Origin: Nitrospirota bacterium
Lineage (GTDB): Bacteria > Nitrospirota > Nitrospiria > Nitrospirales > UBA8639
Assembly (NCBI GenBank): GCA_027623995.1
Contig: JAQBUF010000028.1
Coordinates: forward strand, 1-40,408
DNA: 40,408 nt
Reading direction: 5' to 3'
Shown here: positions 24,312 through 35,027 of the stretch, one piece after another
Layout of the letters: every line of letters begins with the position of its first letter
Position numbering within the stretch: the stretch's first letter is position 1
The notes under the pieces: model-generated
Told to the model about the DNA's origin: nothing
The model's input: the letters and a program-made list of their open reading frames with translations, nothing else
Database searches by the model: none
Position numbers and translations under genes: made by a program

Positions 24312-24710
24312 ATGTATTTGATCGATACTTCGGTCTGGGTCGATTTTTTCAGGAATCAGTCAACGCAAGCTGTCGCGCGTTTTGAAGAAATTCTTGAGGA
24401 AGATATTCCATATGGCATTACCAGTGTCATTTATCAGGAGGTCTTGCAAGGTGCAGATTCTCCAAAAGACTTCTCAAAGCTTCAGTCTTACCTGGCCTCT
24501 CAAAGGTTCTATCATCCCCTCGACCCCGTTCTCAGCTATGAACAAGCGGCTGATATGTATTTCCAATGTCGTCGTCAGGGCATCACCGTTCGAAGTACTA
24601 TCGATTGCCTCATCGCCCAGATTGCGATTGAACACAAACTTCGGCTACTCCACAGTGACCGGGATTTCACGAAAATGGCCACGGTCGCTAAAAGTTTAAA
24701 ACTCGCCTAA
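24312..24710 (+). CDS. vapC: VapC-type PIN-domain ribonuclease toxin
   Basis: A 132-residue PIN domain. MYLIDTSVWVDFFRN gives the first acidic residue, ITSVIYQEVLQG the second (E), RSTIDCLIAQIA the third and LLHSDRDFTKMA the fourth, the usual magnesium-binding quartet of VapC RNases that cut tRNA or rRNA. Length is normal. It is immediately downstream of vapB. Copy E of the structured repeat begins at the base after its stop codon. Confidence 0.93.
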   Translation: MYLIDTSVWVDFFRNQSTQAVARFEEILEEDIPYGITSVIYQEVLQGADSPKDFSKLQSYLASQRFYHPLDPVLSYEQAADMYFQCRRQGITVRSTIDCLIAQIAIEHKLRLLHSDRDFTKMATVAKSLKLA

Positions 24711-24917
24711 TAAGAGGTCCTTTTGTTTCGGCAAAAGGACCCAAAACCCTTTTTGCCCGTGCGTGTCCCTCCAGACAGTGGCCAAAAAGCTCGCCATTCT
24801 CTTCCGGATGTCTCCGCCTCCGCACCGAATCAAGATGGCCCAGAAACTCGCTACGCTCAAACATTCTTCGCCAAAGAAGTCGATTCGGTGCTGCGGCTCC
24901 GCCGCGCCCAACGCAGG
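24711..24917 (+). repeat. structured repeat family 1, copy E (no hairpin 1)
   Basis: Begins at the base after the vapC stop. Hairpin 2 is GGTCCTTTTG/CAAAAGGACC, a perfect 10 bp stem. The long stem GCACCGAATC/GATTCGGTGC pairs 24822-24831 with 24882-24891. Hairpin 1 is missing, so the copy is 5'-truncated or fused to the gene. The linker is longer than in the other copies. Confidence 0.88.
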
Positions 24918-24999
24918 GTGAGGTGAGCATTTGATATTGCTAACGTTTAAAAACACTCAACAAAAAAATTGACCTCAAACCCTCAAACTTAGTTTACTC

Positions 25000-25030
25000 A
25001 GATAGCTCAAAATTGGCTATCTTTGTTTTT
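25000..25030. terminator. possible intrinsic terminator
   Basis: AGATAGC (25000-25006) and GCTATCT (25016-25022) form a 7 bp stem, followed by TTGTTTTT. It could end transcripts from the vapBC side. Confidence 0.5.
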
Positions 25031-25053
25031 GACACAGATGGAGGAAACAAGAA

Positions 25054-25821
25054 ATGTCGTTGGATTCAATAAAAGACGAATACATAGAAGTCTACTTGAA
25101 ATTTGGAAATTGGGAAAAGGAGGTCGCTGACCTTGCTCTTAGTCGATACCCAAACTTACCGTTATATTTTGAAAACCTGTTTGGATTCTATTACAAGTCT
25201 CTTTTTCTAATTTCGATGAAAGATTTGATCCAATTTCCTAATTGGCAGAGAAATTGTTTGCTATTTTACGCAAAAACTTTACGCACCATCTATTCTGCTC
25301 AAGATCTGTCCTATAAGGGATGTTATTTGGAATCCATGGCTTCAACTAGAATTATTTTTGAGTCTTTTATACGCATCGCTTTTCTAGTTTGCTTTCCTGA
25401 AAAAGAAGATGAAGTTTTTCAAGATAAATTCAAGATTGCCAATGCCACAAAAATTTTGGACATCAACATTTATAATACGTATCAGCTTCTTTCAAATTTT
25501 ACTCATTCGCATAAAGTAGAGATGACCTTAGAATTATTTACAATTCTTAAGGGAGACAGAGATAACACTCCAGTGAGACCTGTTTTTAATGAAGACTTCT
25601 TTACCTCCACTTTCAACATGCTGCTTTTTTGTCTATGGACATTGGTAGCCATTTTGCCTGAGGTTTTTCCATCTCTTCAATCGGCGTCAAAATGGAAAAC
25701 AGAGCAAGAGTTTTTAATGGAAGAAGCTGGAAAGTATTTTCTAACTCATGAGAAGGAAAAGTGGAAGGAAGATGCTAACCAAATTCTTCTTCTTAAAAAG
25801 AAAATGCAGAAGGCAAGATGA
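25054..25821 (+). CDS. hypothetical protein, faint DUF5677-like pattern
   Basis: A 255-residue protein preceded by GGAGG 9 bases before the ATG. It is predicted all-helical, with the pattern YLESMASTRIIFESFIRIAFL followed by SNFTHSHK that recalls DUF5677-like proteins; I am not sure of this. The last 40 residues are strongly basic (KEKWKEDANQILLLKKKMQK). Base composition and codon use are AT-rich and unlike the neighbouring housekeeping genes, which suggests transfer. No function can be given. Confidence 0.6.
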   Translation: MSLDSIKDEYIEVYLKFGNWEKEVADLALSRYPNLPLYFENLFGFYYKSLFLISMKDLIQFPNWQRNCLLFYAKTLRTIYSAQDLSYKGCYLESMASTRIIFESFIRIAFLVCFPEKEDEVFQDKFKIANATKILDINIYNTYQLLSNFTHSHKVEMTLELFTILKGDRDNTPVRPVFNEDFFTSTFNMLLFCLWTLVAILPEVFPSLQSASKWKTEQEFLMEEAGKYFLTHEKEKWKEDANQILLLKKKMQKAR

Positions 25822-25907
25822 AGGGCATTGTCATCAATAGAAGCAAATTGTAGAGTGAACAGAAATAAGGACTAAGCCAAACAAAGATTATTTGATTGAA
25901 ACTGTTT

Positions 25908-26146
25908 TCACGGATGATTTTCTTGTGGAAGCGATTCAGCGGGAGGGTCTTCTTTCTTCTTTTCTAGGGCGAAGATGATGAGGAGGGAGACGACGCCGAC
26001 GCTGATAGCGCTATCCGCGACGCTGAAGGCTGGCCAGTGGTAGCCATTGATGTGGAAGTCGAGGAAGTCGACGACTTCGCCGTATCTTAATCGATCTATG
26101 AGATTGCCGATGGCGCCGCCGAAGATGCTGGGGACCGTTAACTGCC
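25908..26146 (-). pseudogene. 3' fragment of lspA, second copy
   Basis: The minus strand from about 26146 to the TGA at 25908 encodes the last ~79 residues of Lsp[20 protein letters not shown] onward. About four residues differ from the intact LspA at 28031-28561; both catalytic-site regions, NLIDR and VADSA, are kept. The 5' two thirds are absent. Identity to the intact copy starts at GQLTV and stops exactly at the stop codon, where the flanks diverge. Because mostly silent changes separate the two, the fragment looks like a relict of a functional gene from a close relative. Confidence 0.9.
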
Positions 26147-26406
26147 CATTAAACTAGGGGCAAGAATTTTTAAATTCTTCATAAGTCGCCATGCAACTTC
26201 CCTACTAAACCAAAAACGACAAAAATTTGTTTCAATCAATACCCGACCTATGCGGCAAGGGCTTCTAAAGACTCCTGATTCATTTTAATCCTCCAAATTT
26301 CTCATCCAGTTACATAATTGGATTACAATAAATCATTTAAAAACATGTAGTTACAATTGTAGAACCTATCACAAAACAGAATCTAGTTACATCACGCTAC
26401 ATACCG
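26147..26406. other. AT-rich non-coding region with palindrome and repeated AGTTACA
   Basis: AAGAATTTTTAAATTCTT (26162-26179) is a perfect palindrome with 8 bp arms. AGTTACA recurs at 26308-26314, 26349-26355 and 26385-26391. No gene is seen. Because the next gene ends at 26407, these repeats lie downstream of it. Confidence 0.45.
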
Positions 26407-27867
26407 CTAAGCCCAGAAAGGTACGTAGGTCGCGTCCTTTTTTGAACCAGTTCCCACGCTATAGGGCTTTATTAAATTACTGCTAATTGTATCTTTAATT
26501 ATACGTGACACCAAGGGATAGTTGGTGTCTTTAATACCCAGCCGCTTGCGAAGAGAAGCATTAGCCATTCGTTTATTAGATACATGCTGAAGGCAAGCAT
26601 GTTGGTAGCAGGCTCGAATCCGCTCTTGCCGATCCATTTCTGAAAACTCACGTGCAGCAAAGAGTATAGAAATGGTGTTACTTCCAGAAACCCGAAAATC
26701 TGGTGCTGGTAGCTGAAAAAGTTCAGCAGAAAAAATAACCTTATCAATTCCACTTCCTCGTTCTTCGCAAATTTGCATACGTCGCATGAGGGAGGCCAGT
26801 ATTTCATTTCGTGAACGAGGCGGCTCATCTAAAAAACGCAATGTTTCGATAAGTGGTAACCCTGGGTTGGATATCTCCATTCTATCTGAAAAAATCTCAA
26901 TCTTTGGTCCTGCTCCTGAGATACTAAAATCCTGGTGTATGAGCGCATTCGCGACTAATTCTCGAATTGCAATTTCTGGATACATTCGAATTTCTTGTCG
27001 AAGGGCTTGTCCTATTTGTTCATTCTGCGGAAGTTGATCGTTAATAAAAGCAATCGTTCGTTCAAAACCGACAGCGTATCCTCTTCCATCCATTTGTTCT
27101 TTAACGGTCTCAACTCTGTTGTCTCCACGATAAATTACGACCCGAAGTGCTTTCATAGAAAGACGCTGAAAATCACGAAGGTTGCGGGCAAATAAAATCG
27201 CACCAACGTTGGAAATATTGTACCCTTCTCTCTTTCCTACAATCACGACTCTTTCGGAAATTAAACGATCGAGAATAGCATCACGATCATGTGGCAATGT
27301 TTGATTCATTAGACTGAAATATTTGGGGTAATCGATTAATGAAAGCACGTCGTCAGATGAGACTCCCACCATTGCCACATCATTTTCAAAAGGTGTCTGT
27401 TCAAAAATTTTCCAGAGCTCCCTCTCCTTTTCAGGATGATCGTGAAGTTTTTTCTTGTAACTCCCTATTCGAATATATTCCACTCCACGAAAACGAACTG
27501 GCCGATTAGAAGCAGCCTGTATCTCAAAAAGGACAACTTCTTTACTATTGAGAATTCCTTCATGAATTCTCACATCTATTCTTGGATCAAGAAGGTGTAA
27601 CAACCAGTTTTCTAGCTCTTCATTACCTACCTTAACTTCCCGGGGACGAAAACTCGTGCCAACAACCTCTCGATTCCCATCAGCAACACCCCAAAGTATA
27701 TAAGCACAAGTCTTATCACGCAGAGCGGCAGAATTTGACATCGCCGAAACGTACTGGCCGATTTCTTCTGGCTCAGCTTTGTTTAACTTAAATTCTACCC
27801 ATTCCGTCTCCTTGGGTAGAGAGGTAAGTTCATTAACGAGGTTTTGCAATTGCAGAGTGTTGGTCAA
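26407..27867 (-). CDS. AlbA_2 domain plus ATPase protein (COG2865 type)
   Basis: A 486-residue protein. Residues ~15-150 are an AlbA_2/Schlafen-like domain (ETEWVEFKLNKAEPEEIGQY, AYILWGVADGN, EYIRIGSYKKKL). The middle contains a GHKL/HATPase_c_4-type region (AIRELVANALIHQDFS, KIEIFSDRMEISNPG, RNEILASLMRRMQ, CEERGSGIDKVI). The C-terminus is helical, probably a winged-helix DNA-binding segment. Such proteins are annotated as transcriptional regulators or RecG-like and often occur in mobile or defence loci; a defence role is a guess. Codon use is AT-rich. It lies between two copies of the lspA 3' end. Confidence 0.85.
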   Translation of the reverse strand: MTNTLQLQNLVNELTSLPKETEWVEFKLNKAEPEEIGQYVSAMSNSAALRDKTCAYILWGVADGNREVVGTSFRPREVKVGNEELENWLLHLLDPRIDVRIHEGILNSKEVVLFEIQAASNRPVRFRGVEYIRIGSYKKKLHDHPEKERELWKIFEQTPFENDVAMVGVSSDDVLSLIDYPKYFSLMNQTLPHDRDAILDRLISERVVIVGKREGYNISNVGAILFARNLRDFQRLSMKALRVVIYRGDNRVETVKEQMDGRGYAVGFERTIAFINDQLPQNEQIGQALRQEIRMYPEIAIRELVANALIHQDFSISGAGPKIEIFSDRMEISNPGLPLIETLRFLDEPPRSRNEILASLMRRMQICEERGSGIDKVIFSAELFQLPAPDFRVSGSNTISILFAAREFSEMDRQERIRACYQHACLQHVSNKRMANASLRKRLGIKDTNYPLVSRIIKDTISSNLIKPYSVGTGSKKDATYVPFWA

Positions 27868-28030
27868 ACGTTGACTCCAAAAAGAATAGGAAAATAGGCT
27901 AAAGAATTTGGGTTAGAAACAAATTGTTGAAAAGCATGGAAATTTTTCTCGTATTTTTCGACTAGATAGGATTCAGAGTTTTTTCCATGCCAATCACACA
28001 TTATAGAACACCTCACTTTTGAAATGAGAT

Positions 28031-28561
28031 TTACGGATGATTCTCTTGTGGTAGGGGTTCGGGTGGTGGGTCTTCTTTCTTTTTTTCTAGGGCGAAGATA
28101 ATCAATAGAGAGACTACGCCGACGCTGATAGCGCTATCCGCGACGTTGAAGGCTGGCCAGTGGTAGCCATTGATGTGGAAGTCGAGGAAGTCTACGACTT
28201 CGCCGTATCGCAGACGGTCGATGAGATTGCCGATTGCCCCGCCAAAAATACTTGAAACCGTAAGCTGGCCCCACAAATCGTCGGGATGCAATCGACAGAA
28301 AATCGTTCCTAAGAGGCCTAACGCAAAGATGGACGTTCCTACGAAGAAGATTAATCGGAAGGCGCTATTTGATTCCGCAAAAATGCCGAAGGCGGCACCG
28401 GGGTTGCGGATATACGTCAGATTGAAAAAGTCTTTAATGACCGGAATGGACTCATGCAGATGCATGGTATGCATGATGGCCATTTTGGTGATTTGATCCA
28501 ACGCGACTAGGATCAGGCTCACGCCGACCAACAACAAATACCGACGCCCGCCATCATTCAC
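28031..28561 (-). CDS. lspA: signal peptidase II (lipoprotein signal peptidase)
   Basis: A 176-residue, four-TM protein that cleaves prolipoprotein signal peptides after lipidation. The two catalytic aspartates lie in [21 protein letters not shown] and [11 protein letters not shown]; the N-terminus has VALDQITKM and the NPGAAFGI motif. It overlaps the ileS stop by 4 bp, the usual ileS-lspA pairing. The C-terminal tail KKKEDPPPEPLPQENHP is a little extended. A second, truncated copy of its 3' end lies at 25908-26146. Confidence 0.95.
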   Translation of the reverse strand: MNDGGRRYLLLVGVSLILVALDQITKMAIMHTMHLHESIPVIKDFFNLTYIRNPGAAFGIFAESNSAFRLIFFVGTSIFALGLLGTIFCRLHPDDLWGQLTVSSIFGGAIGNLIDRLRYGEVVDFLDFHINGYHWPAFNVADSAISVGVVSLLIIFALEKKKEDPPPEPLPQENHP

Positions 28562-31410
28562 GAGACAGCCTCAATACACCGATCGCATAAGGTTGGATGT
28601 TCGGCATGCCCCCCCACCGTCGGTCGATAATTCCAACACCGCTCGCATTTCTCATCACTGGCTTTCGTGACATCGACACTGAGGCCCAAGGTTACATCCG
28701 CAGCCAAGTGTCCTTCGATTAAAATCGTGTCACTTTCTGTCACGGCCACTTGCGACACAATAAACAACGTCGGCAAGTCTTGTTCATACGGTTGCAAAAA
28801 ACGATGGCGATTCGGAGTGACTTGCAGGACCACTCGTGCCTCCAACGAAGAACCAATGACTTTGTCTCGACGTTGTTGTTCCAACGCACCCAGCACTATC
28901 GCCCGAATGGCCAACAGTTCTTTCCATTGGGCTTCTAGCGCCTCCGGGTCTTTGATGGGAATCACTTCGGGAAAGGTTGCCACATGGACGCTTCCCGCGG
29001 CTTGTTGTTCCTTGGTTTTTCCCGGCAGGACATCCCACACATCCTCGGCGGTGAAACTCAAAATAGGTGCCATGAGTTGTGCAAGGCTCGTCACGATTTT
29101 GAACAACACCATTTGCGAGCCGCGTCGGAGACGCGATTCTTTTGGGAAAGTGTAGAGCCGATCTTTCAATATATCGAGGTATGTCGCACTCATATCCACG
29201 GAACAAAAATAATCTAGCTCATGGACGATTTGCCGAAAGGCGAAATCGGTATACCCCTGTCGTACATTGTGATTGAGCTTATTCAATCGCATCAGCGCCC
29301 AACGATCTAACTCTGGCAATTGGTCAATCTCAATTTGGTGCGCCGGATTCAACGGGTCGTAATCGTAAATGTTGCTTAATAAATACCGGCAGGTATTTCG
29401 AATTTTTCGATATTGCTCAGCCAGCTGTTTTAAGATTTGCTCTGAGATTCGCAGGTCTTCCTGGTAATCCTGTGCCGCCACCCATAGCCGAATAATTTCC
29501 GCACCGTATTGCTTAATGACGTCTTGCGGGGCGACTACATTGCCGGCGGACTTCGACATTTTTTTGCCCTGCCCATCCAACACAAACCCATGCGTGAGCA
29601 CGGCCTTGTAGGGCGCAGACCCATCGGTCGTCACCGAAGACAACAAGGCACTGTGAAACCACCCACGATGTTGATCGGAACCTTCTAGGTATAAATCAGC
29701 TGGCCACCATTTTTCACCTTGCGGTTTGAGCACGGCAGTATGACTCACGCCCGATTCAAACCAGACGTCTAAAATATCTTGTTCTTTTTTGAACTCGTTG
29801 CCACCGCATTCGGAGCAGACCGTACCAGCGGGAAGAAGCTCTGCTGCTGATCGCTCGAACCAAACATCCGCACCATGCTCACTCACAAGGTCGGCGATAT
29901 GCGCAATAATTTGAGGGTCCGCAACCGTGGCTGAGCACTTGGCGCAATTAAAGCCCGGGATGGGAGTTCCCCAGATTCGCTGACGAGACAAACACCAATC
30001 CGGGCGATTAGTGATCATGCCAAAAATACGATCGCGTCCACGCTCGGGAATCCATTGGACTCGGTCAATTTCCTTGAGCGCGCGCTCCCGCAGTTGCCCC
30101 TTGTCCATGGACACGAACCATTGTTTGGTTGCGCGGAAAATCACAGGTTTCTTGCAACGCCAACAATGAGGATAGGAATGATTGAGTGTTCCATGCCCAA
30201 GCAACACGCCAAGCTCTTGAAGCTTTTCGACGATCTGAGGATTGGCTTTCAGCACATGTTCGCCAGCAAAGGCTTCAAACTCGCTCGTAAAGCATCCACG
30301 ATCATCCACGGGGACCACGACTTGAAGCGGCTCGGTGAGAATTTGGCTTTGGGCTTTGGCGTTATATTTTAACGCGAGGATATAGTCTTCCATGCCATGG
30401 CCAGGAGCGATATGCACACAGCCCGTGCCTTGTTCCAATGTCACAAAGTCTCCGAGAAGAATTGGCGAGAGGCCATCGGTTAATGGACGACCACAGACCA
30501 GCCCTTCAAAGCCATCTTTTCCTTTTTTCAGACCAAGGATTTTTGGCTCGGACAAATCGCAGGCTTTGGCCGTTGCAGCGACTAACTGTTCGGCCATCAC
30601 CAATACTTCATCCCCCACTTGAACAAAGGCATAGTCAATGTCTGGATGCAGTGCGATGGCTTGGTTGGCTGGCAATGTCCAGGGCGTCGTTGTCCATATG
30701 ACCATCGACACTTTTTCAACACCATCAAGGCCAGGAATGCCGAATTGTTTTCCAGGATTTACCTGAAACGGAAATTTGACATAGATCGAAGGCGAGACAT
30801 GGTCTTCATATTCCACTTCAGCTTCAGCTAACGCAGTTTGGTCTTGCGTGCACCACAGCACGGGCTTAAGGCCTTTATATACGCCACCTTTTTCCACAAA
30901 CTTTCCGAACTCACGAACGATGGTCCCCTCGTACTCGTGATTCATGGTGAGATAGGGATGCGCCCAATCGCCCAACACCCCCAGCCGTTGAAATTCATCC
31001 CGCTGAATGGTGTAGAACTTCTCGGCGTATTCTCGGCACAACTGCCGTAGCTGGGTAGAGGTCAGTTCCTTTTTTTTAGCACCAAGCTGCTTGGTCACTT
31101 GATGTTCAATCGGCAACCCATGGCAATCCCATCCAGGAATATACGGCACGCGATAGCCTTCCATGGTGCGTGACTTCACAATGATGTCTTTGAGAATTTT
31201 GTTCAGCGCATGGCCGATGTGAATGTGGCCATTGGCGTAAGGTGGACCATCGTGAAGGATATACAGCGGCTTGTCTGCCCGCGACTCCTGAATCTTTTGA
31301 TAGAGCCGCTGTTCGGCCCAGCGCGCGAGAAACTCCGGTTCACGCTGCGGCAAATTTCCCTTCATGGGGAAATCGGTTTTTGGCAAATTGAGCGTTGCTT
31401 TATAGTCCAT
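28558..31410 (-). CDS. ileS: isoleucyl-tRNA synthetase
   Basis: A 950-residue class Ia synthetase. HIGH-type motif: GPPYANGHIHIGHAL; KMSKS motif: GQGKKMSKSAGN; editing-domain region: WTTTPWTLPANQAIAL; C-terminal zinc finger: CERCWNYRP and CDRCIE. The zinc-finger form and length are of the bacterial (IleS1) type. It is co-transcribed with lspA through a 4 bp overlap. No T-box is visible in front of it. Confidence 0.97.
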   Translation of the reverse strand: MDYKATLNLPKTDFPMKGNLPQREPEFLARWAEQRLYQKIQESRADKPLYILHDGPPYANGHIHIGHALNKILKDIIVKSRTMEGYRVPYIPGWDCHGLPIEHQVTKQLGAKKKELTSTQLRQLCREYAEKFYTIQRDEFQRLGVLGDWAHPYLTMNHEYEGTIVREFGKFVEKGGVYKGLKPVLWCTQDQTALAEAEVEYEDHVSPSIYVKFPFQVNPGKQFGIPGLDGVEKVSMVIWTTTPWTLPANQAIALHPDIDYAFVQVGDEVLVMAEQLVAATAKACDLSEPKILGLKKGKDGFEGLVCGRPLTDGLSPILLGDFVTLEQGTGCVHIAPGHGMEDYILALKYNAKAQSQILTEPLQVVVPVDDRGCFTSEFEAFAGEHVLKANPQIVEKLQELGVLLGHGTLNHSYPHCWRCKKPVIFRATKQWFVSMDKGQLRERALKEIDRVQWIPERGRDRIFGMITNRPDWCLSRQRIWGTPIPGFNCAKCSATVADPQIIAHIADLVSEHGADVWFERSAAELLPAGTVCSECGGNEFKKEQDILDVWFESGVSHTAVLKPQGEKWWPADLYLEGSDQHRGWFHSALLSSVTTDGSAPYKAVLTHGFVLDGQGKKMSKSAGNVVAPQDVIKQYGAEIIRLWVAAQDYQEDLRISEQILKQLAEQYRKIRNTCRYLLSNIYDYDPLNPAHQIEIDQLPELDRWALMRLNKLNHNVRQGYTDFAFRQIVHELDYFCSVDMSATYLDILKDRLYTFPKESRLRRGSQMVLFKIVTSLAQLMAPILSFTAEDVWDVLPGKTKEQQAAGSVHVATFPEVIPIKDPEALEAQWKELLAIRAIVLGALEQQRRDKVIGSSLEARVVLQVTPNRHRFLQPYEQDLPTLFIVSQVAVTESDTILIEGHLAADVTLGLSVDVTKASDEKCERCWNYRPTVGGHAEHPTLCDRCIEAVS

Positions 31411-31474
31411 GGTTCACTCAGTAAGGATTCGATAAAAGGTGGGAGTTAAATACGACGAGATATTTTCATGGTAA

Positions 31475-32578
31475 TTAGCTGACGGCCATCATGCGATCCA
31501 GCGCCAGTTTTGCCAGGATTTTTTCATCTTCTGGTACTGAGATCTGATTGACCACCGTCCCTTGGGCCAAGTTCTCCATGCACCAACACAAATGCGATCC
31601 ATCAATCCGATACATGGTGGCGCATCGACATACCGTGGAGGACAAGAAAAAGACTTGCTTATCGGTCTCTTCGTTTTTGAGCCGGTTCACTAAATTTAAT
31701 TCTGTGCCCACGGCCCATATCGTTCCAGGTTTGGCCTGTTTCACGGTTTGGATAATAAACTCCGTGGACCCGACGTGGTCAGCTTGATTCACGACATTCT
31801 CATGACATTCGGGATGCACAATGACTTGCACTCCAGGATAGGTCTTCCTGAAATACTCGACGTGCTCGGCTTGAAACATTTGATGCACGCTGCAATGGCC
31901 TTTCCATAAAATCAACTTGGCCTTCCGAATGGCCTCTTTGGAATTGCCACCGTACGGCATGAAGGGATCCCACACAATCATCTCTTCTCGCGGCAGTCCC
32001 ATTTTATTGGCCACATTGCGGCCTAAATGCTCATCAGGGAAAAAGAGAATTTTCTCTCTCCGCGCCCAACTCCATTCCATCACCGCCCTGGCATTGGAGG
32101 ATGTGCAGGTGATACCACCATGTTCGCCACAAAAGGCCTTGATCACGGCTGCCGAATTGACATACACCGCAGGCATGACCTCATTTTCTACATCAAGGAC
32201 GCGGCCTAATTCCTCCCAGCATTGATCGACTTGTTCAATGGCAGCCATATCGGCCATGGAGCAGCCCGCCGCCATATCCGGCAAAATAACCGTCTGCTTG
32301 GTTCGACTTAAAATATCCGCCGTCTCTGCCATAAAGTGGACACCGCAAAATACGACATATGGATGCTGAGATCGCTCAGCGGCTAACTTCGACAGCAACA
32401 ACGAATCGCCCCGAAGGTCCGCATGAACGATGACCTCATCTCGCTGGTAGTTATGCCCCAGCATCAAGACCTGTTCCCCCATAGCCTTTTTCGCCGCGAC
32501 GGTTCGTTCAAAGAGTTCTTCAGGAGAGAGATCTTGATAATCTGATATAGGAAGCTCAAGTGCTTGAACTGAATTCAC
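31475..32578 (-). CDS. nadA: quinolinate synthase
   Basis: A 367-residue enzyme that condenses iminoaspartate with dihydroxyacetone phosphate to give quinolinate for NAD. The three cluster-binding cysteines lie in VFCGVHFMAETAD, GGITCTSSNAR and STVCRCATMYRID; the extra HLCWCME cysteines follow. GTG start at 32578 with AAAGGTG before it. No nadB or nadC is next to it. It is divergent from the thiamine operon. Confidence 0.95.
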   Translation of the reverse strand: MNSVQALELPISDYQDLSPEELFERTVAAKKAMGEQVLMLGHNYQRDEVIVHADLRGDSLLLSKLAAERSQHPYVVFCGVHFMAETADILSRTKQTVILPDMAAGCSMADMAAIEQVDQCWEELGRVLDVENEVMPAVYVNSAAVIKAFCGEHGGITCTSSNARAVMEWSWARREKILFFPDEHLGRNVANKMGLPREEMIVWDPFMPYGGNSKEAIRKAKLILWKGHCSVHQMFQAEHVEYFRKTYPGVQVIVHPECHENVVNQADHVGSTEFIIQTVKQAKPGTIWAVGTELNLVNRLKNEETDKQVFFLSSTVCRCATMYRIDGSHLCWCMENLAQGTVVNQISVPEDEKILAKLALDRMMAVS

Positions 32579-32830
32579 AAATCACCTTTGGTGCAATTAA
32601 AAGGGTTGGGCCCAGGATCAACATCTCTCCCCAACGGTTGTCGCTCTCAATTTATTGAGGGAATCGAAAGATAAAGAGCCCAATTGTAGCAAATTTCTTT
32701 ATTTTTCCAAAGTCATTGGGATGCAGGATTGGATTTTGTACGTACAAATCGCCACAGTCCACCTTGTGGCCCCATAAACCCAGGGCGTATAGTTCCTTCT
32801 ACCAGCAGCCCCGCCACTCTAGCAATAAGA

Positions 32831-32859
32831 TTGACAGGGACCGAGACGACGAGTACCAT
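32831..32859 (+). promoter_or_regulatory. predicted promoter of the thiamine operon
   Basis: TTGACA (32831-32836, perfect), a 17 bp spacer, TACCAT (32854-32859, four of six). It places the transcript start about ten bases before the riboswitch. Confidence 0.7.
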
Positions 32860-32876
32860 TTCGCCATCACAGAATA

Positions 32877-32961
32877 GCTAGGGGAGCCGCGCGGCTGAGA
32901 GTCTTTTGATAAAGACAACCCTTACCACCTGATCTGGTTAATGCCAGCGTAGGGAAGCGGT
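32877..32961 (+). ncRNA. TPP riboswitch (THI element)
   Basis: The sequence carries GGGGAGCC, GGCTGAGAG, then CCCTTACCACCTGATCTGG, TAATGCCAGCGTAGGGAAG, the conserved THI-box core of the TPP aptamer; the variable P3 arm is AGTCTTTTGATAAAGACAA. It precedes thiC, so thiamine pyrophosphate should turn the operon off. Confidence 0.96.
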
Positions 32962-32985
32962 GTTGAATAGAGATTTCTTCTACAC

Positions 32986-33012
32986 AGCCGCCCCCTCGGA
33001 GCGGCTTTTTTT
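32986..33012 (+). terminator. riboswitch-controlled intrinsic terminator
   Basis: AGCCGC (32986-32991) and GCGGCT (33001-33006) with a 9-base loop, followed by seven Ts, end the 5' leader before thiC. With the TPP aptamer just upstream this is most simply a transcriptional attenuator. Confidence 0.88.
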
Positions 33013-33065
33013 ATGGCCATATTGACCTCACCTTTATATCTGGCAGGTGAACAGCACCCGCTTGA

Positions 33066-35021
<1,956 letters not shown>

Positions 35022-35027
35022 AGGAAC

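Noticed and set aside
25054-25821. HEPN RNase or abortive infection function for the AT-rich hypothetical gene
   Set aside because: The R-x4-6-H pattern of HEPN is not clearly present; only a loose helical similarity remains.
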